DNA of 64,000 nt from Ovis canadensis (Eukaryota; Chordata; Mammalia; Artiodactyla; Bovidae): assembly GCF_042477335.2 (NCBI RefSeq), contig NC_091245.1, forward strand, positions 31,878,501-31,942,500. Direction: 5' to 3'. Of this stretch, positions 49,106 through 61,236 are shown in pieces. Under the pieces are notes generated by a model. The model worked only from the letters and a program-made list of their open reading frames with translations, had not been told where the DNA came from and ran no database searches. The translations under genes and the position numbers were made by a program. Position 1 is the first letter of the stretch; every line of letters starts with the position of its first letter.

Positions 49106-49724
49106 TGTCCTCCAATTTTGGCCAGGCTGGGAAGTCCTGCTGTCTGGATTCTTTCGTGCTCCCTGACTCTGGATTAGTAGGGCTGGTAGTTTACGGGGGA
49201 TCCCCGGGGCGCGAGGTGGGTGGGTCTTTCTGCTGGCCTTGGGAAACGCTGGGATGTACCTGGGTTGGGTCAGGGCTTAGAACTGGGAGGTCTGAAGGTT
49301 GCTTGTGTGTGTAAAATGGTTCTAGGAAGGCTTCCAGGATGGAGGGAAAGGAAAAAGGGACTTTGGAGTTGGATCTTGAGGATGTAGGGCTGAGGCCAGA
49401 ATTGCTAAGACATACTCTGCTGAGCTCTGTGTTTCTAGGTGATGGGATCCCATTTTGGGTGTAGAAAAACAGGCTGCTTTGATTTTTTTTTTTTTTTTAC
49501 TGGTTACTAGTTAAGTATTGAACTTTCCTGTTTTTCTTAAGAGTCATGTGAGATTAATTAACTTGTCCTCTCTCCAGAACTAGAACCAACTTATTAAAAA
49601 TACTTCTTTTGGTTGTTGCTTTTTTCTTTTTTCATTTTGCTGAGAAAATGTTGGGTAGGCAGCTTGAGGATTTTATTGAGGCCTCTATTTCCTTAAAAAA
49701 TCATAATGAAAAAATTTTAAGTTT

Positions 49725-49950
49725 TAAAAATTATAGTAAATTACAATTTTGTGTTAGTTTCTTCTCTATGACATTGTGAATCAGCTGTAAGTATACATGT
49801 ATTCCCTCCTTCTTGAGCCTCCCTCCCACTCTGCTAGGTCATCACAGAACACTCAGCCGAGTTCCCTGTGCCATACCTTAGCTTCCCACTAGCTAGCTGT
49901 TTTACACATGGTAGTGTAGAGATCAATACTACTCTTTCACTTCGTCCAAA
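49725..49950 (-). mobile_element. Ruminant L1 3' UTR fragment
   Basis: Antisense: 'gtgaatcagctgtaagtata', 'attccctccttcttgagcc', 'ttttacacatggtagtgtag'. Confidence 0.82.
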
Positions 49951-50059
49951 AATCCTATTTTAACCTTGAATCCAGGCTGTAAGTGGATAGAAGAGACTCG
50001 TTCATTCATATGGTAGGGATCAGCTTTTATTTACTTGCACACATCTGATACCCTTTCTT

Positions 50060-50226
50060 TTGTTCAGTAAACACTTACTGAGTGCCTACAGTGTGCCAGG
50101 CACTGTTCTAGGTAATGGGGACACCCTAGGAACAAAATCATTAAAATCTCTCCTTTTGTGGTGCTTATATTCAAGTAGGGGAAGACAGTAATCACTGTAT
50201 ATATTTGTGTGTGTGTGTGTGTGTGT
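50060..50226 (-). mobile_element. L2 3' end plus (TG)n microsatellite
   Basis: 50060-50190 is an antisense L2 end (GTGCCTACAGTGTGCCAGGC). 50206-50226 is a pure TG repeat, probably polymorphic. Confidence 0.8.
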
Positions 50227-50926
50227 AGTATTTTTAGTTCTGTGAAGACAAATGAATCGGAGTTTTGTGCAGTTCACAGTTTTCAGTAAGATTGTCAGGC
50301 ATGGCCTTACAGATAGGGTGTATGTTTATATAAAGACCTCAGGTTTGTAAAATTCTTTCAAGTCCTGTGAGGGCTGTGAAGTCCTTCCTGGCTTAGGTTT
50401 GCAAGACCTCATAAAGTGGTAAGTGGAGGGAATATATTTAGAGTGAATATATGAAGATTCAGAAACTGGATTAATGCTGTGACATTACTAAGGACTATTG
50501 TGTTTTGATGTTACGCACTCAAGTCTTCACCATCTAGGCATGTACACTTTCCAAGTTATATAATGTATACTGTTCCTTTTCAAATTGCATTAAAAATTGT
50601 TGTTTTTTAAAAAATTATTGTGTAATCTGAATATTGGCTAAAATACCCATCAGATAGATCATTTGGTCCATTGTCACAGGACAACTTAAATCTCTTTTTG
50701 TATATATCCTTGAACTGACCTAAAATATAAACCAACAGAAGGTACTTGGATTTATGAGAAATCCTTTTCCTGGAAGACTCCTTCCCAGTGAGCAGCTAAC
50801 TGGGGAGATTTCCTAACACTGTATGAGCACCTCTCCAAAGTTAGTGCTCTCCCATCCAAAGTTAGGATTAGTACAGTTGCTTAATAAAAATTATATAAGT
50901 TGCAGCAGTCTAAAGTTACTCATTTA

Positions 50927-51148
50927 CAGTGGACCCTTGAACACCATGAGTCTGAACTGCAGAGATCTACTTTTACAACAGATTATTTTTTTCCTCTAAA
51001 TAAATACTACAGTATTATACAGTCAAGGTTGGTTGAATCCTAAAATGTGAAACCATGAATACTGGGGGAGGAATATAAGGTTATACACAAGTTTTCAACT
51101 TCCTGGGGTCCAGTGCCTCTAACTCCAGTGTTGTTCAAGGGTCCACTG
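50927..51148. mobile_element. Complete Tigger/MER8-like MITE with TA duplication
   Basis: A 222-bp element with perfect 17-bp terminal inverted repeats (CAGTGGACCCTTGAACA at 50927 and its complement ending at 51148). It is flanked by TA on each side (50925-50926 and 51149-51150), as expected for pogo/Tc1-type transposition. The internal text ('ttggttgaatcctaaaatg') fits the MER8/Tigger group. It has no coding capacity. Confidence 0.88.
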
Positions 51149-51199
51149 TAATTCTTTAAGGGACTACAAACAAAAGCACGCTTATTTTTAAACACAACT

Positions 51200-52375
51200 T
51201 TTTTTCAAGCATATTTAAGATATCCTAAAAGTCACCCATCCTAAATGTATTATGTGTAGTACAAGTCAGTGATTTTTAGTGACTTTACTGAATGGTGCAA
51301 CCATTTTGTAGGTCAATTTATAACATTTTCATCACCATAATAAAATTCCTCATGCCATTTATAGTTAACCCTTAGCCCTAGGAAACTGTTAATCTGTTTT
51401 CTGTCTGAATAAATATGCTTTCTCTGGACATTTCTTATAAATGAGATCATTGAATATGAAGTCTCACGTCTGACTTCTTTAACAAGGCTTTTGATGTTCA
51501 TGCATGACATAGCATTGTTCCTTTTCATTGCTTAATAATATTCCACCTCATGAAAATGCCACATTTTGCCTATGCAGTCACCTGTTGATGACCTCTGTTT
51601 TCAGTTTGGGACTGTTACAGATAATGCCACCACAAACGTTGTATGCAAGTCTTTGTTGCGGATATATGTTCTCATATATATCGGGTAGTATACCTAAGAG
51701 TAGAATTGTTGGCTTGTATCATAATTTTATTTTTATTTGTTGGAGAAACTGCACACTGTTCCAAAGTGGTTGTACCATTTTACAGTCCCACCAATAATGT
51801 ATGAGGGTTCCTATTTCTCCAAATCCTCACTGACATTTATTTATTGTCTTCTTATAACTCTTCTAGTAGGTGTGAAATGGTAACTCATGGGGTTTCAATT
51901 TGTGCTTTCCTAGTGATGATACTGAACATCTTTTCATGTGCTGAATAGCCATTTGTGTATCTTGAGTGAAATGTCTTTTCATATCTTTAGTTCATTTGTT
52001 GGATTGATTGAGTTCATAAGAATTTTTTTTATGAATTCTGGATACAAGTCCCTTATTGCAAATATTTTCTTCACGTCAGTTGTCTGACATGTATAAGTGT
52101 TTTGAATTTTTGTGAGGTCCTGCTTATTGACTATTTCCTTTTATGGATGATGCTTTTGATGTTATATTTAAGAAATCTTTGCTTTGGGTTTCAAGAATTT
52201 CTTCACATTTTTAAAAAAAATAGATGTTTATTGTTTTAGCTCTTATAGTTACATCTAGGACCCATTTTGAGTTAACATTTGAGTATGGTATAAGTTGAGA
52301 TTCTAAGGTCAGCTTTTTGAATATGGATATCCAATTATTCCAGGACCATTTATTGAAAATACTTACATTTTTATT
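51200..52375 (-). mobile_element. Old L1 3' UTR
   Basis: Antisense L1M text: 'tttcatcaccataataaaat', 'ccaaagtggttgtaccatttt', 'tttcatatctttagttcatt', 'ttccaggaccatttattgaa'. Confidence 0.85.
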
Positions 52376-53106
52376 TGCTATTGATTTAGACTTTATAAAT
52401 TTAATTTCTATTAAACAGTAGTAGATGGTTTAGTTTTATATGGCTATAAAAACATGGAAATGGAGAAGTGCTAAATATTTTATGTCCCTTCTCTCTTTAA
52501 CTATTATGTTATTTATAGATATTGAAAATTTAACTTCAGTTGTTGATGTATCAATTTACAGATCAAAGTTAGGTACAATGAACAAAAATGGAAATAACTA
52601 GTTTTCATTTAATAGCACTTGTTTAAAGTTGCTTTTAAAAACATATGTAAATCCTTCTAATTGTTGATAAATAATTGAAACCTTATTTAAAATATTGAGT
52701 TGATTTTTTTCTCCGTTGTTCTAGTGTAAGAGTACTAGGGGAGTGCTTATGGAAACAGATTATGTTGGCTGTCAGAGTTTGAAGTAGTGCGTTTTATCTA
52801 TGTAGTGCATTCTTTAAATTTTTTCTATGTATTGTTTTGGTTCTTACTCTTTCCCAGGTAAGGTATAACTGCTATTTAAGAGCTCTTGTAATTAGACTTG
52901 CTCAGTTCTTACCTAAATAATGAAGGTCACAGAAATTCTAGAAGAACAGATCTTGTATATGTGTTTTACAAAGACCAGTTGAAGAAAAAAAGTGTTTTGA
53001 ATATAATGGTAATTACATTTTTAAAAGAAGCTTGTATTTTCAGGGTGAGAACTGACAGATTTGATTTATGAAATCATTATTCTTCATTACAATTGTACAC
53101 CATAGG
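52376..53106 (+). other. Unannotated intron 1 sequence
   Basis: AT-rich, nothing recognised. Confidence 0.6.
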
Positions 53107-53253
53107 ATCAGTTCAGTTCAGTCGCTCAGTCGTGTCTGACTCTTTGCAACCCCATGGACTGCAGCACACCGGGCTTCCCATTTATCACCAACTCCCAGAG
53201 CTTGCTCAAACTCATGTCCATCAAGTTAGTGATGCCATCCAACCATCTCATAG
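53107..53253 (-). mobile_element. BovB 3' end, minus strand, in intron 1
   Basis: 'Cagttcagttcagtcgctca' to 'gccatccaaccatctcat'. It faces the sense copy at 53780-54102. Confidence 0.92.
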
Positions 53254-53427
53254 GATGCTTTCAGTCAAAGTAGCCTTTTCTAGTCAGCAAGGTCTCATCA
53301 AGGCTTTATTTTTTGTTGTTTTTCAAATAGTTATGTGAATGGCTCACAGATTTGGCTTTCCCAAAATTAAGTAAATATTTTATTAAATCTTCACTTCTGT
53401 GTAAGATAACAGGAAAGATAAGCAAAG

Positions 53428-53643
53428 GTAGAGCTTGTGTTCAGTTGTATCCGGCTCTTCGCAACTCCATGGACTGCAGCCTGCCAGACTCTTCTGTCTA
53501 TGGAAATTTTCAGGCAAGAATACTGAAGTGGGTTGCCATTTCCTGTTCCAGGGGATCTTCCCAAGCCAGGGACTGAACTCCTGTCTCTTGTGTCTCCTGC
53601 ATTGGCAGGCAGATTCTTTACTACTGTGCCTCCTGGGAAGCCC
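53428..53643 (-). mobile_element. Bov-tA SINE, diverged
   Basis: 'Gagcttgtgttcagttgtat' to 'actgtgcctcctgggaagcc'. Confidence 0.9.
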
Positions 53644-53779
53644 TAGAAATATAAATACCAGTCCTAAGTGATAAATTCGATCTGAGACAACTAGCTGGTC
53701 AGTTGGTAGACCTCAGAGTTATACCTGTGGTATTTCTGGCCCACACTGGCATTGTTTTTGACCCTCATGTAGTGTCAAG

Positions 53780-54102
53780 TCCCTGGAACTGCAAAGAGAT
53801 CAAACCAGTTCATCCTAAAGAAAATCAGTCCTGAATATTCACTGGAAGGAGTGATGCTGAAACGGAAGCTCCATTACTTTCGCCACCTGATGTGAAGAAC
53901 TGACATTGGAAAAGACCCTGATGGTGGGAAAGACTGAAGGCAGGAGGAGAAGAGGACAACAGAGGAGGAGATGGTTGGACGGCATCACGGACTTGATGGA
54001 CATGAGTCTGAACAAGCTCTAGGAGTTGGTGATGGACAGGGAAGCCTGGCATGCTGCAGTTCATGGGGTTGCAAAGAGTCCGACACGACTGAGCAGCTGA
54101 AC
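53780..54102 (+). mobile_element. BovB 3' end with perfect 12-bp target-site duplication
   Basis: 323 bp of BovB 3' end. TGTAGTGTCAAG stands at 53768-53779 and 54103-54114. Confidence 0.95.
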
Positions 54103-54526
54103 TGTAGTGTCAAGGCCCTAAAGAATACTTGAAACCTCTTTGGGCTTTGTTTTCTTCTCCTTAGCAGTGACACTGGAATGTGAAATTTATTTGCAACCGA
54201 ATTTTTGAAGATTTAATTTCAAAAAATGGATAAATTTAATTGTTCTTCTGGCTTAGTGGAAGTTTGAATTACTGAAGACTATAGCCGAAATAATGTAAAA
54301 CAGAAGAAAAGGGAAACATATTTGTAACAATTTATTGATAAAAGCTATGACTTGATTAAGTTGATACTATGTTTGCTATATATGTACTTGGTTTTATTTA
54401 TTCCCCAAAGTAACCCTGGATTTGGTATTATCTCCACTTTGCAAATGTAGATATTTAGAATTAGATACTTTAATTTGCCTAATGTTACAGTGCTAGGATG
54501 TTGCAGAAGTGGTAAATTTATGGTTC
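54103..54526 (+). other. Unannotated intron 1 sequence
   Basis: Nothing recognised apart from a possible MIR-like stretch near 54440-54500. Confidence 0.5.
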
Positions 54527-54708
54527 TCTGATGTACGTCTGTCCCACTCTTTGCGACCCTTTGTGAGTCTAGCCTGCTAGGCTCCTCTGTCCATGGGGAT
54601 TCTCCAGACAAGAATACTGGAGTGGGTTGCGGTTCCCTCCTGCAGGGGATCTTCCGCATCCAGGGACCGAACCCCTGTCTCATAAGTCTCCTGAATTGGC
54701 AGGCAGAT
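54527..54708 (-). mobile_element. Bov-tA SINE
   Basis: 'Gatgtacgtctgtcccactc' to 'ctcctgaattggcaggcag'; the head complement is missing. Confidence 0.9.
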
Positions 54709-54979
54709 AAATTCCATATAGATGATTAAAAATTATATTTTCATATAAATTTTACTATTGTGTCTCAATCCATTCCACTTTTTTATATGATAAGGTTACT
54801 GAATTCTGACACTATTAACTAATTTAAGTATTTAAATTTCTTTAAAATACCAGGTATTTCAGGGTGGCCCCATCACCATAATGAAAATAACTTTGACTAA
54901 AGATTGCCGGTGGCCTTTAGTAACCAGACTAAAGAGAATTTGTAAAAAATAACAATGTCCTAGAATGAAGGAACATTGG

Positions 54980-55140
54980 TTTTGGAAGGCGTTAGCTGGG
55001 GATTTTCATTTCATGCTACTGCCAGTTGTATGAATTTGGGAAACCATTAAACTTCCTTGAGCTTGTAGAATGACAGTAACAATACTTGGCTACCTACATT
55101 CTAGTTTTTTAAGGATTAAATGAATTGAGGGACATAAAAT
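54980..55140 (-). mobile_element. MIR SINE
   Basis: Antisense MIR: 'gaatttgggaaaccattaaa', 'aaggattaaatgaattgagg'. Confidence 0.65.
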
Positions 55141-57681
55141 GGCTTAAGAGAAAATGAGCTATCTTTACCGATAGATGGCTGTTGTGGAGATGATACATGG
55201 CCATTTTGAGTGAATCCTGTACCCTGTGTGAGGTGTTATTAATAATAAATGTTTACTGATTATGATTCTAATTGCAACTCTGATTGCAACACTGAGACTT
55301 AACTTTAATAATTTGCCCCAATTTTTTTGGTTGCCTACATTGGAAAGTTCCTAATGATTAACTCATTTGTGCTATATGATATTTGGTTTTTAGTGTTTAT
55401 ATAAAAAATCCAGTATCTTTTTGGGTTAAGTCATGAAATTTGTTTTTTCACAAAGATGGAAAATGAATAAAATAAGAATGACATGGAAATACCTGTTGAT
55501 GTTCATATAAATTGCTAGCTGAACTGATTTTACTTCTGAAAATATGTAATTCTAAACAGCTGTTAAGCAATACTTAACAACTAATACTTCCAACTAATGA
55601 AGCTATATATTTTCTGAAATACTAGACTGTTAATGTTGGAATGAAAATAAATTCATCATCTTTCTTAAATAATCAAGTAAATAGTGTGCTATTTAGGGTT
55701 CTTACCCTCTGATTTATCTTATTTTTATGATTTTAGTGTTTTGTCCTTAATGCTGAATGGATTTTGTTCATTTTGTGTAATGGATTGATTCTTGAAAGAC
55801 ACTTTTCCATAGGAAACAATGTTATAGATGGATAGATTCAGAGGAAGTTCACAAAGGCAGGATGGTATACAGTATAGAGAATACTGGATTTAGAAGGCCT
55901 CCTGTGTGGAAGTTTGCTGTTACAAGCCAAAGTCACTTGATCTCTGAAAAAGGGAATAAGACTTATATGGTCTTTTATACTTTTGAGAGTAATACAGGAG
56001 AAAATGTAGGTGACAATATACAAGTACTTAACTTTTATGTATTTGTATACTTGGGCCCTATTTTATGTATTTGTAAACCTGTAATATGCTGAACTCTGAG
56101 AATAATCTGTGATCTGGTTCTGAGACCAGGATTTAATTGATGTTGAGAAGAAAGAGTTTTCTATGTTCTGTTTTATTTTTCTCTGGTCTTTTTTCATATT
56201 TCATTTGTGTATGTTTATTAATCTACTTCTCCACACACTGCTCACTTACCACCCTCTTCTGTATACCATGTATATGTATGCAATGAATATATGCAAACAT
56301 GTAACAGATTATCTATTCCAGGTCTCATGATAGTGATCATAGAACTCTTGGATGAAGGAGGTAAAGCTGGGAAAGGGAGGAGGATGTGAGCAGCAGCTGG
56401 CAGTTTTTATGTGTGGTTTGTTGTCAAGGTTCTACTTGGAGTAGAACCAAAATAATACACACAGTTAATTTTTTTCAAACTTCAGAAAATGCAGACTCTG
56501 AGCTAAAGATGCTTTCTACAATTTTTCTCCACATATAACTTTGTGAGTTAGAAAGGATTTTTGTAGGTGATCATATACTGAGGAACTTACTTCAATTCTG
56601 TGGACTTTCTCCCTTTCCCGTGCTGACGCAGCACTGCTTTATCTAGATTTTTTTTTTTTTAAATATGCCGAAACAGTCACTTACCTTGTAGTCCATGTTA
56701 GCTCTGCTTAAAGCGCTTGTACTGCTTTGTAGTGATTATACTGTTGCATTTACTCTTCTGATATTCTTGTGATTTCCTTAATGAGAGGGAAGGTACTTTA
56801 TAGAGCAAATAGTTAATATTTTGAAGCTAGGTAGATAATTTAATTGGATCTAAGAGAAGATCTAATCTCAAATGAGAAAGTGGGTGGCAGAAGACCCCTA
56901 AAATATTGAATGTGTTATGAAAGTGAGAGCCAGTCTCCCTAGTGTGTTTATTAGTTGCAAATGTAAGAGAAAACACTTTGAATCAGGTTAAATAGATTTT
57001 TATCTATTATTTAGACCATTGAAATGCATATTGAAAGCAATGTGTTTATTTTGAAATGTGGCAACCATTTTATTTTTAGTATAGTGTTATTAAGGAAAGA
57101 ATTTGAGGCAGCTCTTATCTCTGCTAATAATAGAAACCTGCACCCCTTCAAGGGAACAGTATTCTTGCTTAAGTGGTGTCTTATGGTTGACAGTGTTTGC
57201 CTCTGATAAATTTTACTGTATTTCTTTTGGTAGTGCTTTTATTTTTTAAGTGTTAATAATCCTTTTTAAAATTTGCCCTAAGGTTTTTTAAATGCCTTTC
57301 ATAGAATCATCAAATCTTGCTATAACATCTTTTATCCTGAATGTTAGTGTATTAATTTATTGAAATACTTTTTTTTGGAATCTTTATTCTTCATATTATT
57401 TTGTATTTACATTTTATGCACTATTAAAAACATAGTGAGCAATATATTCTCATTTAATCTCTCAAGTTCTTAATTATAAATTAGTTATAAGATGGTTATA
57501 TAGCTATCATAATTGAAAATAATGGAATTAAAGTTTTAACTTTGCCATAAGATTTTTTTCTAAAGTCTTACCTTACTTGATAACTACCATAAATATTATT
57601 TAATTTTTGTTTTTAATGTGTTGGGGCATAACTTGGTACCATATGTATTCCATAATTGACTTGAGTTCTGCCAGACTTAGT
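55141..57681 (+). other. Long repeat-poor AT-rich part of intron 1
   Basis: About 2.5 kb with no family that I can name; poly(T) runs at 56648 and 57370. Nothing coding. Confidence 0.5.
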
Positions 57682-60054
57682 TAATGAGATAATCAGTCAG
57701 TCAGTTCAGTTGCTCAGTCGTGTCCAATTTCTTGTGACCCCATGAATTGCAGCACGCCAGCCTCCCTGTCCATCACCAACTCCCAGAGTTCACTCAAACT
57801 CATGTCCATCAAGTCGGTGATGCCATCCAGCCATCTCATCCTCTGTCGCTCCCTTCTCCTCCTGCCCCCAATCCCTCCCAGCATCAGAGTCTTTTCCAAT
57901 GAATCAACTCTTCGCATGAGGTGGCCAAAGTACTGGAGTTTCAGCTTTAGCATCAGTCCTTCCAATGAACAACCAGGACTGGTCTCCTTTAGGATGCACG
58001 GGTTGGAGCTTCTTGCAGTCCAAGGGACTCTCAAGAGTCTTCTCCAACACCACAGTTCAAAAGCATCAATTCTTCAGCACTCAGCTTTCTTCACAGTCCA
58101 ACACTCACACCATACATGACCACTGGAAAAACCATAGCTTTGACTACACAGAACTTTGTTGGCAAAGTAATGTTTCTGCTTTTTAATATGCTACTAGGTT
58201 GGAAATAACTTTTCTTCCAAGGAGTAAGCGTCTTTTAATTTCATGGCTGCAGTCATCATCTGCAGTGATTTTGGAGCCCCAAAAAATAAAGTCTGACACT
58301 GTTTCTACTGTTTCCCCATCTATTTGCCATGAAGTGATGGGACCAGATGCCATGATCTTCATTTTCTGAATGCTGAACTTTAAGCCAACTTTTTCACTCT
58401 CCTCTTTCACTTTCATCAAGAGGCTTTTTAGTTCCTCTTCCCTTTCTGCCATAAGGGTGGTGTCATCTGCATATCTGAGGTGTTGATATTTCTCCTAGCA
58501 ATCTTGATTCCAGCTTGTGCTTCCTCCAGCCCAGCGTTTCTCATGATGTACTCTGCATATAAGTTAAATAAGCAGGGTGACAGCCTTGGAGTACTCCTTT
58601 TCCTATTTGGAACCAGGCTGTTGTTCCATGTCCAGTTCTAACTGTTGCTTCCTGACCTGCATATAGGTTTCTCAAGAGGCAGCTCAGGTGGTCTGGTATT
58701 CCCATCTCTTCCAGAATTTCCCACAGTTTATTGTGATCCACGTAGTCAAAGGCTTTGTCATAGTCAATAAAGCAGAAATAGATGTTTTTCTGGAACTCTC
58801 TTACTTTTTCTCTTGCTTTTTCAGTGATGTTGGCAATTTGATCTCTGGTTCCTCTGCCTTTTCTAAAACCAGCTTGAACATCTGGAGGTTCACGTTTCAC
58901 CTATTGTTGAAGCCTGGCTTGGAGAATTTTAAGCATTACTTTACTAGTGTGTGAAATGAATGCAATTATGTGTTACTTTGAGCATTCTTTGGCATTGCCT
59001 TTCTTTGGGATTGGAATGAAAACTGACCTTTTCCAGTCCTGTGGCCACTGCTGAGTTTTCCAAATTTGCTGGCATATTGAGTGCAGCACTTTCACAGCAT
59101 CATCTTTCAGGATTTGAAATAGCTCAACTGGAATTCCATCAGCTCCACTAGCTTTGTTCGTAGTGATGCTTTCTAAGGCCCATTTGACTTCACATTCCAG
59201 GATGTCTGGCTCTGGGTGAGTGATCACTCCATTGTGATTATCTGGGTCATGAAGATCTTTTTTGTACAGTTCTTCCATGTATTCTTGCCACCTCTTCTTA
59301 GTATCTTCTGCTTCTGTTAGGTCCATACCATTTCTGTCCTTTATCGAGTCCATCTTTGGATGAAATGTTCCCTTGGTATCTCTAATTTTCTTGAAGAGAT
59401 GTCTAGTCTTTCTCATTCTGTTGTTTTCCTCTATTTCTTTGCATTGATCACTGAGAAAGGTTTTCTTATCTCTCCTTGCTATTCTTTGGAAGTATGCATT
59501 CAAATGGGAATATCTTTCCTTTTCTCCTTTGCTTTTCGCCTCTCTTCTTTTCACAGCTATTTGTAAGTCCTCCTCAGACAGCCATTTTGCTTTTTTGCAT
59601 GACTTTTCCATGGGGATGGTCTTGATCCCTATCTCCTGTACAATGTCACGAACCTCCATCCATAGTTCCTCAGGCACTCTGTCTATCAGATCTAGGCCCT
59701 TAAGTCTATTTCTCACTTCCACTGTATAATCATAAGGGATACGATTTAGGTCATACCTGAATGGTCTAGTGGTTTTCCCTACTTTCTTCAATTGAAGTTT
59801 GAATTTGGCAATAAGGAGTTCATGATCTGAGCCACAGTCAGCTCCTGGTCTTGTTTTTGCTGACTGTATAGAGCTTCTCCATCTTTGGCTGCAAAGAATA
59901 TAATCAATCTGATTTCAGTGTTGACCATCTGGTGATGTCCATGTGTAGAGTCTTCTCTTGTGTTGTTGGAAGAGGGTGTTTGCTATGACCAGTGCATTCT
60001 CTTGGCAAAACTCTATTAGCCTTTGCCCTGCTTCATTCCGTACTTCAAGGCCAA

Positions 60055-60164
60055 ATTTGCTTGTTATTCCAGGTGTTTCTTGACTTCCTACTTTTGCATT
60101 CCAGTCCACATTTGCTTGTTATTCCAGGTGTTACTTGACTTCCTACTTTTGCATTCCAGTCCCC
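60055..60164 (-). repeat. 55-bp tandem duplication in the BovB endonuclease region
   Basis: Two units, 60055-60109 and 60110-60164, each containing TTGCTTGTTATTCCAGGTGT and differing at only two positions. 55 is not a multiple of three, so it shifts the frame. Confidence 0.93.
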
Positions 60165-61026
60165 TATAATGAAAAGGACATCTTTTTTTTTTTTTTTTGG
60201 TGTTAGTTCTATAAGGTCTTGTAGGTCTTCACAGAACCTTGCAACTTAATTTCTTCAGTGTTACTGGTTGGAGCATAGGCTTGGATTACCGTGACATTGA
60301 GTGGTTTGCCTTGGAAATGAACAGAGATCATTCTGTGGTTTTTGAGATTGCATTCTAATACTACATTTCAGACTCTTTGTTGACCATGATGGCTACTCCA
60401 TTTCTTCTAAGGATTTCCTGCCCACAGTAGTAGATATAATGGCCATCTGAGTTAAATTCACCCATCCAGTCCATTTTAGTTCACTGATTCCTAAAATATC
60501 AACATTCACTCTTGCCATCTCCTGTTTGACCACTTCCAATTTGCCTTGATTCATGGACCTGACATTCCAGGTTCCTATGCAATATTGCTGTTTACAGCAT
60601 TGGACCTTGCTTCTATCACCAGTCACATCCACAGCTGGGTGGTGTTTTTGCTTTGGTTCCATCCCTTCATTCTTTCTGGAGTTATTTCTCCACTGATCTC
60701 CAGTAGCATATTGGGCACCTACCGACCTGGGGAGTTCCTCTTTCAGTATCCTATCATTTTGCCTTTTCATACTGTTCCTGGGGTTCTCAAGGCAAGAATA
60801 CTGAAGTGGTTTGCCATTCCCTTCTCCAGTGGACCACATTCTGTTCAGACCTCCCCACCATGACCCCACCATCTCGGGTGGCCCCACACGGCATTGCTTA
60901 GTTTCACTGAGTTAGACAGGCCGTGGTCCGTGTGATCAGATTGGCTAGTTTTCTGTGATTAAAGTTTCAGTGTGTCTGCTCTCTGATGCCCTTTCAACAC
61001 TTAACATCTTAGTTGGGTTTCTCTTA

Positions 61027-61220
61027 CCTTGGACGTGGGGTATCTCCTCACGGTCGCCCCTCCTGACCTTGAACGTGGAGTAGCTCCTGTCGGCCCTCCT
61101 GCGCCTGTGCAGCCACAGCTCCTTGGACGTGGGATTGCTCCTCTCAGCTGCCGCCCCTGACCTCGGGTGTTGGGGGGCTCGACTCAGCCACCGCCCCTGA
61201 CCTAGGATGTGGGGTAGCTC
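61027..61220 (-). repeat. GC-rich degenerate repeats in BovB 5' end
   Basis: About five units of roughly 40 bp sharing (C)CTTGGACGTGGGGTAGCTCC-like and CCGCCCCTGAC-like text. They may have served as the promoter region of the element; that role is inferred. Confidence 0.75.
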
Positions 61221-61236
61221 CATATAATGAGATAAT

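Larger units (their letters stand above)
57694..61224 (-). mobile_element. Near-complete BovB LINE, 3531 bp, antisense to PRKAA2
   Basis: A 12-bp duplication TAATGAGATAAT at 57682-57693 and 61225-61236 fixes both ends. Read on the minus strand: GC-rich 5' repeats (61220-61027), apurinic endonuclease start (IGTWNVRSMNQGKLE within frame 60887-60393), endonuclease end (60109-59915), linker (59791-58973), RT (QAGFRKGRGTRDQ and IDYDKAFD in 58900-58541, then an intact YADD near 58475-58464 outside that frame), and C-terminal part (58452-58183, 58034-57714). At least five frame breaks make ORF2 non-functional. An internal 55-bp duplication and a poly(T) run at 60182-60199 add length. Confidence 0.95.

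Noticed and set aside
50206..50226. Regular repeats as a CRISPR array
   Set aside because: Simple TG repeat without spacers; a vertebrate genome with no cas genes. The same applies to the CA, TA and 9-bp repeats.
58973..59791. 272-codon minus-strand frame as a gene antisense to PRKAA2
   Set aside because: It is the BovB ORF2 linker inside an element bounded by target-site duplications.
60770..60840. Separate Bov-A SINE inside the large BovB
   Set aside because: The stretch CAAGAATACTGAAGTGG belongs to the BovB 5' half that gave rise to Bov-A, and there is no break in the element.
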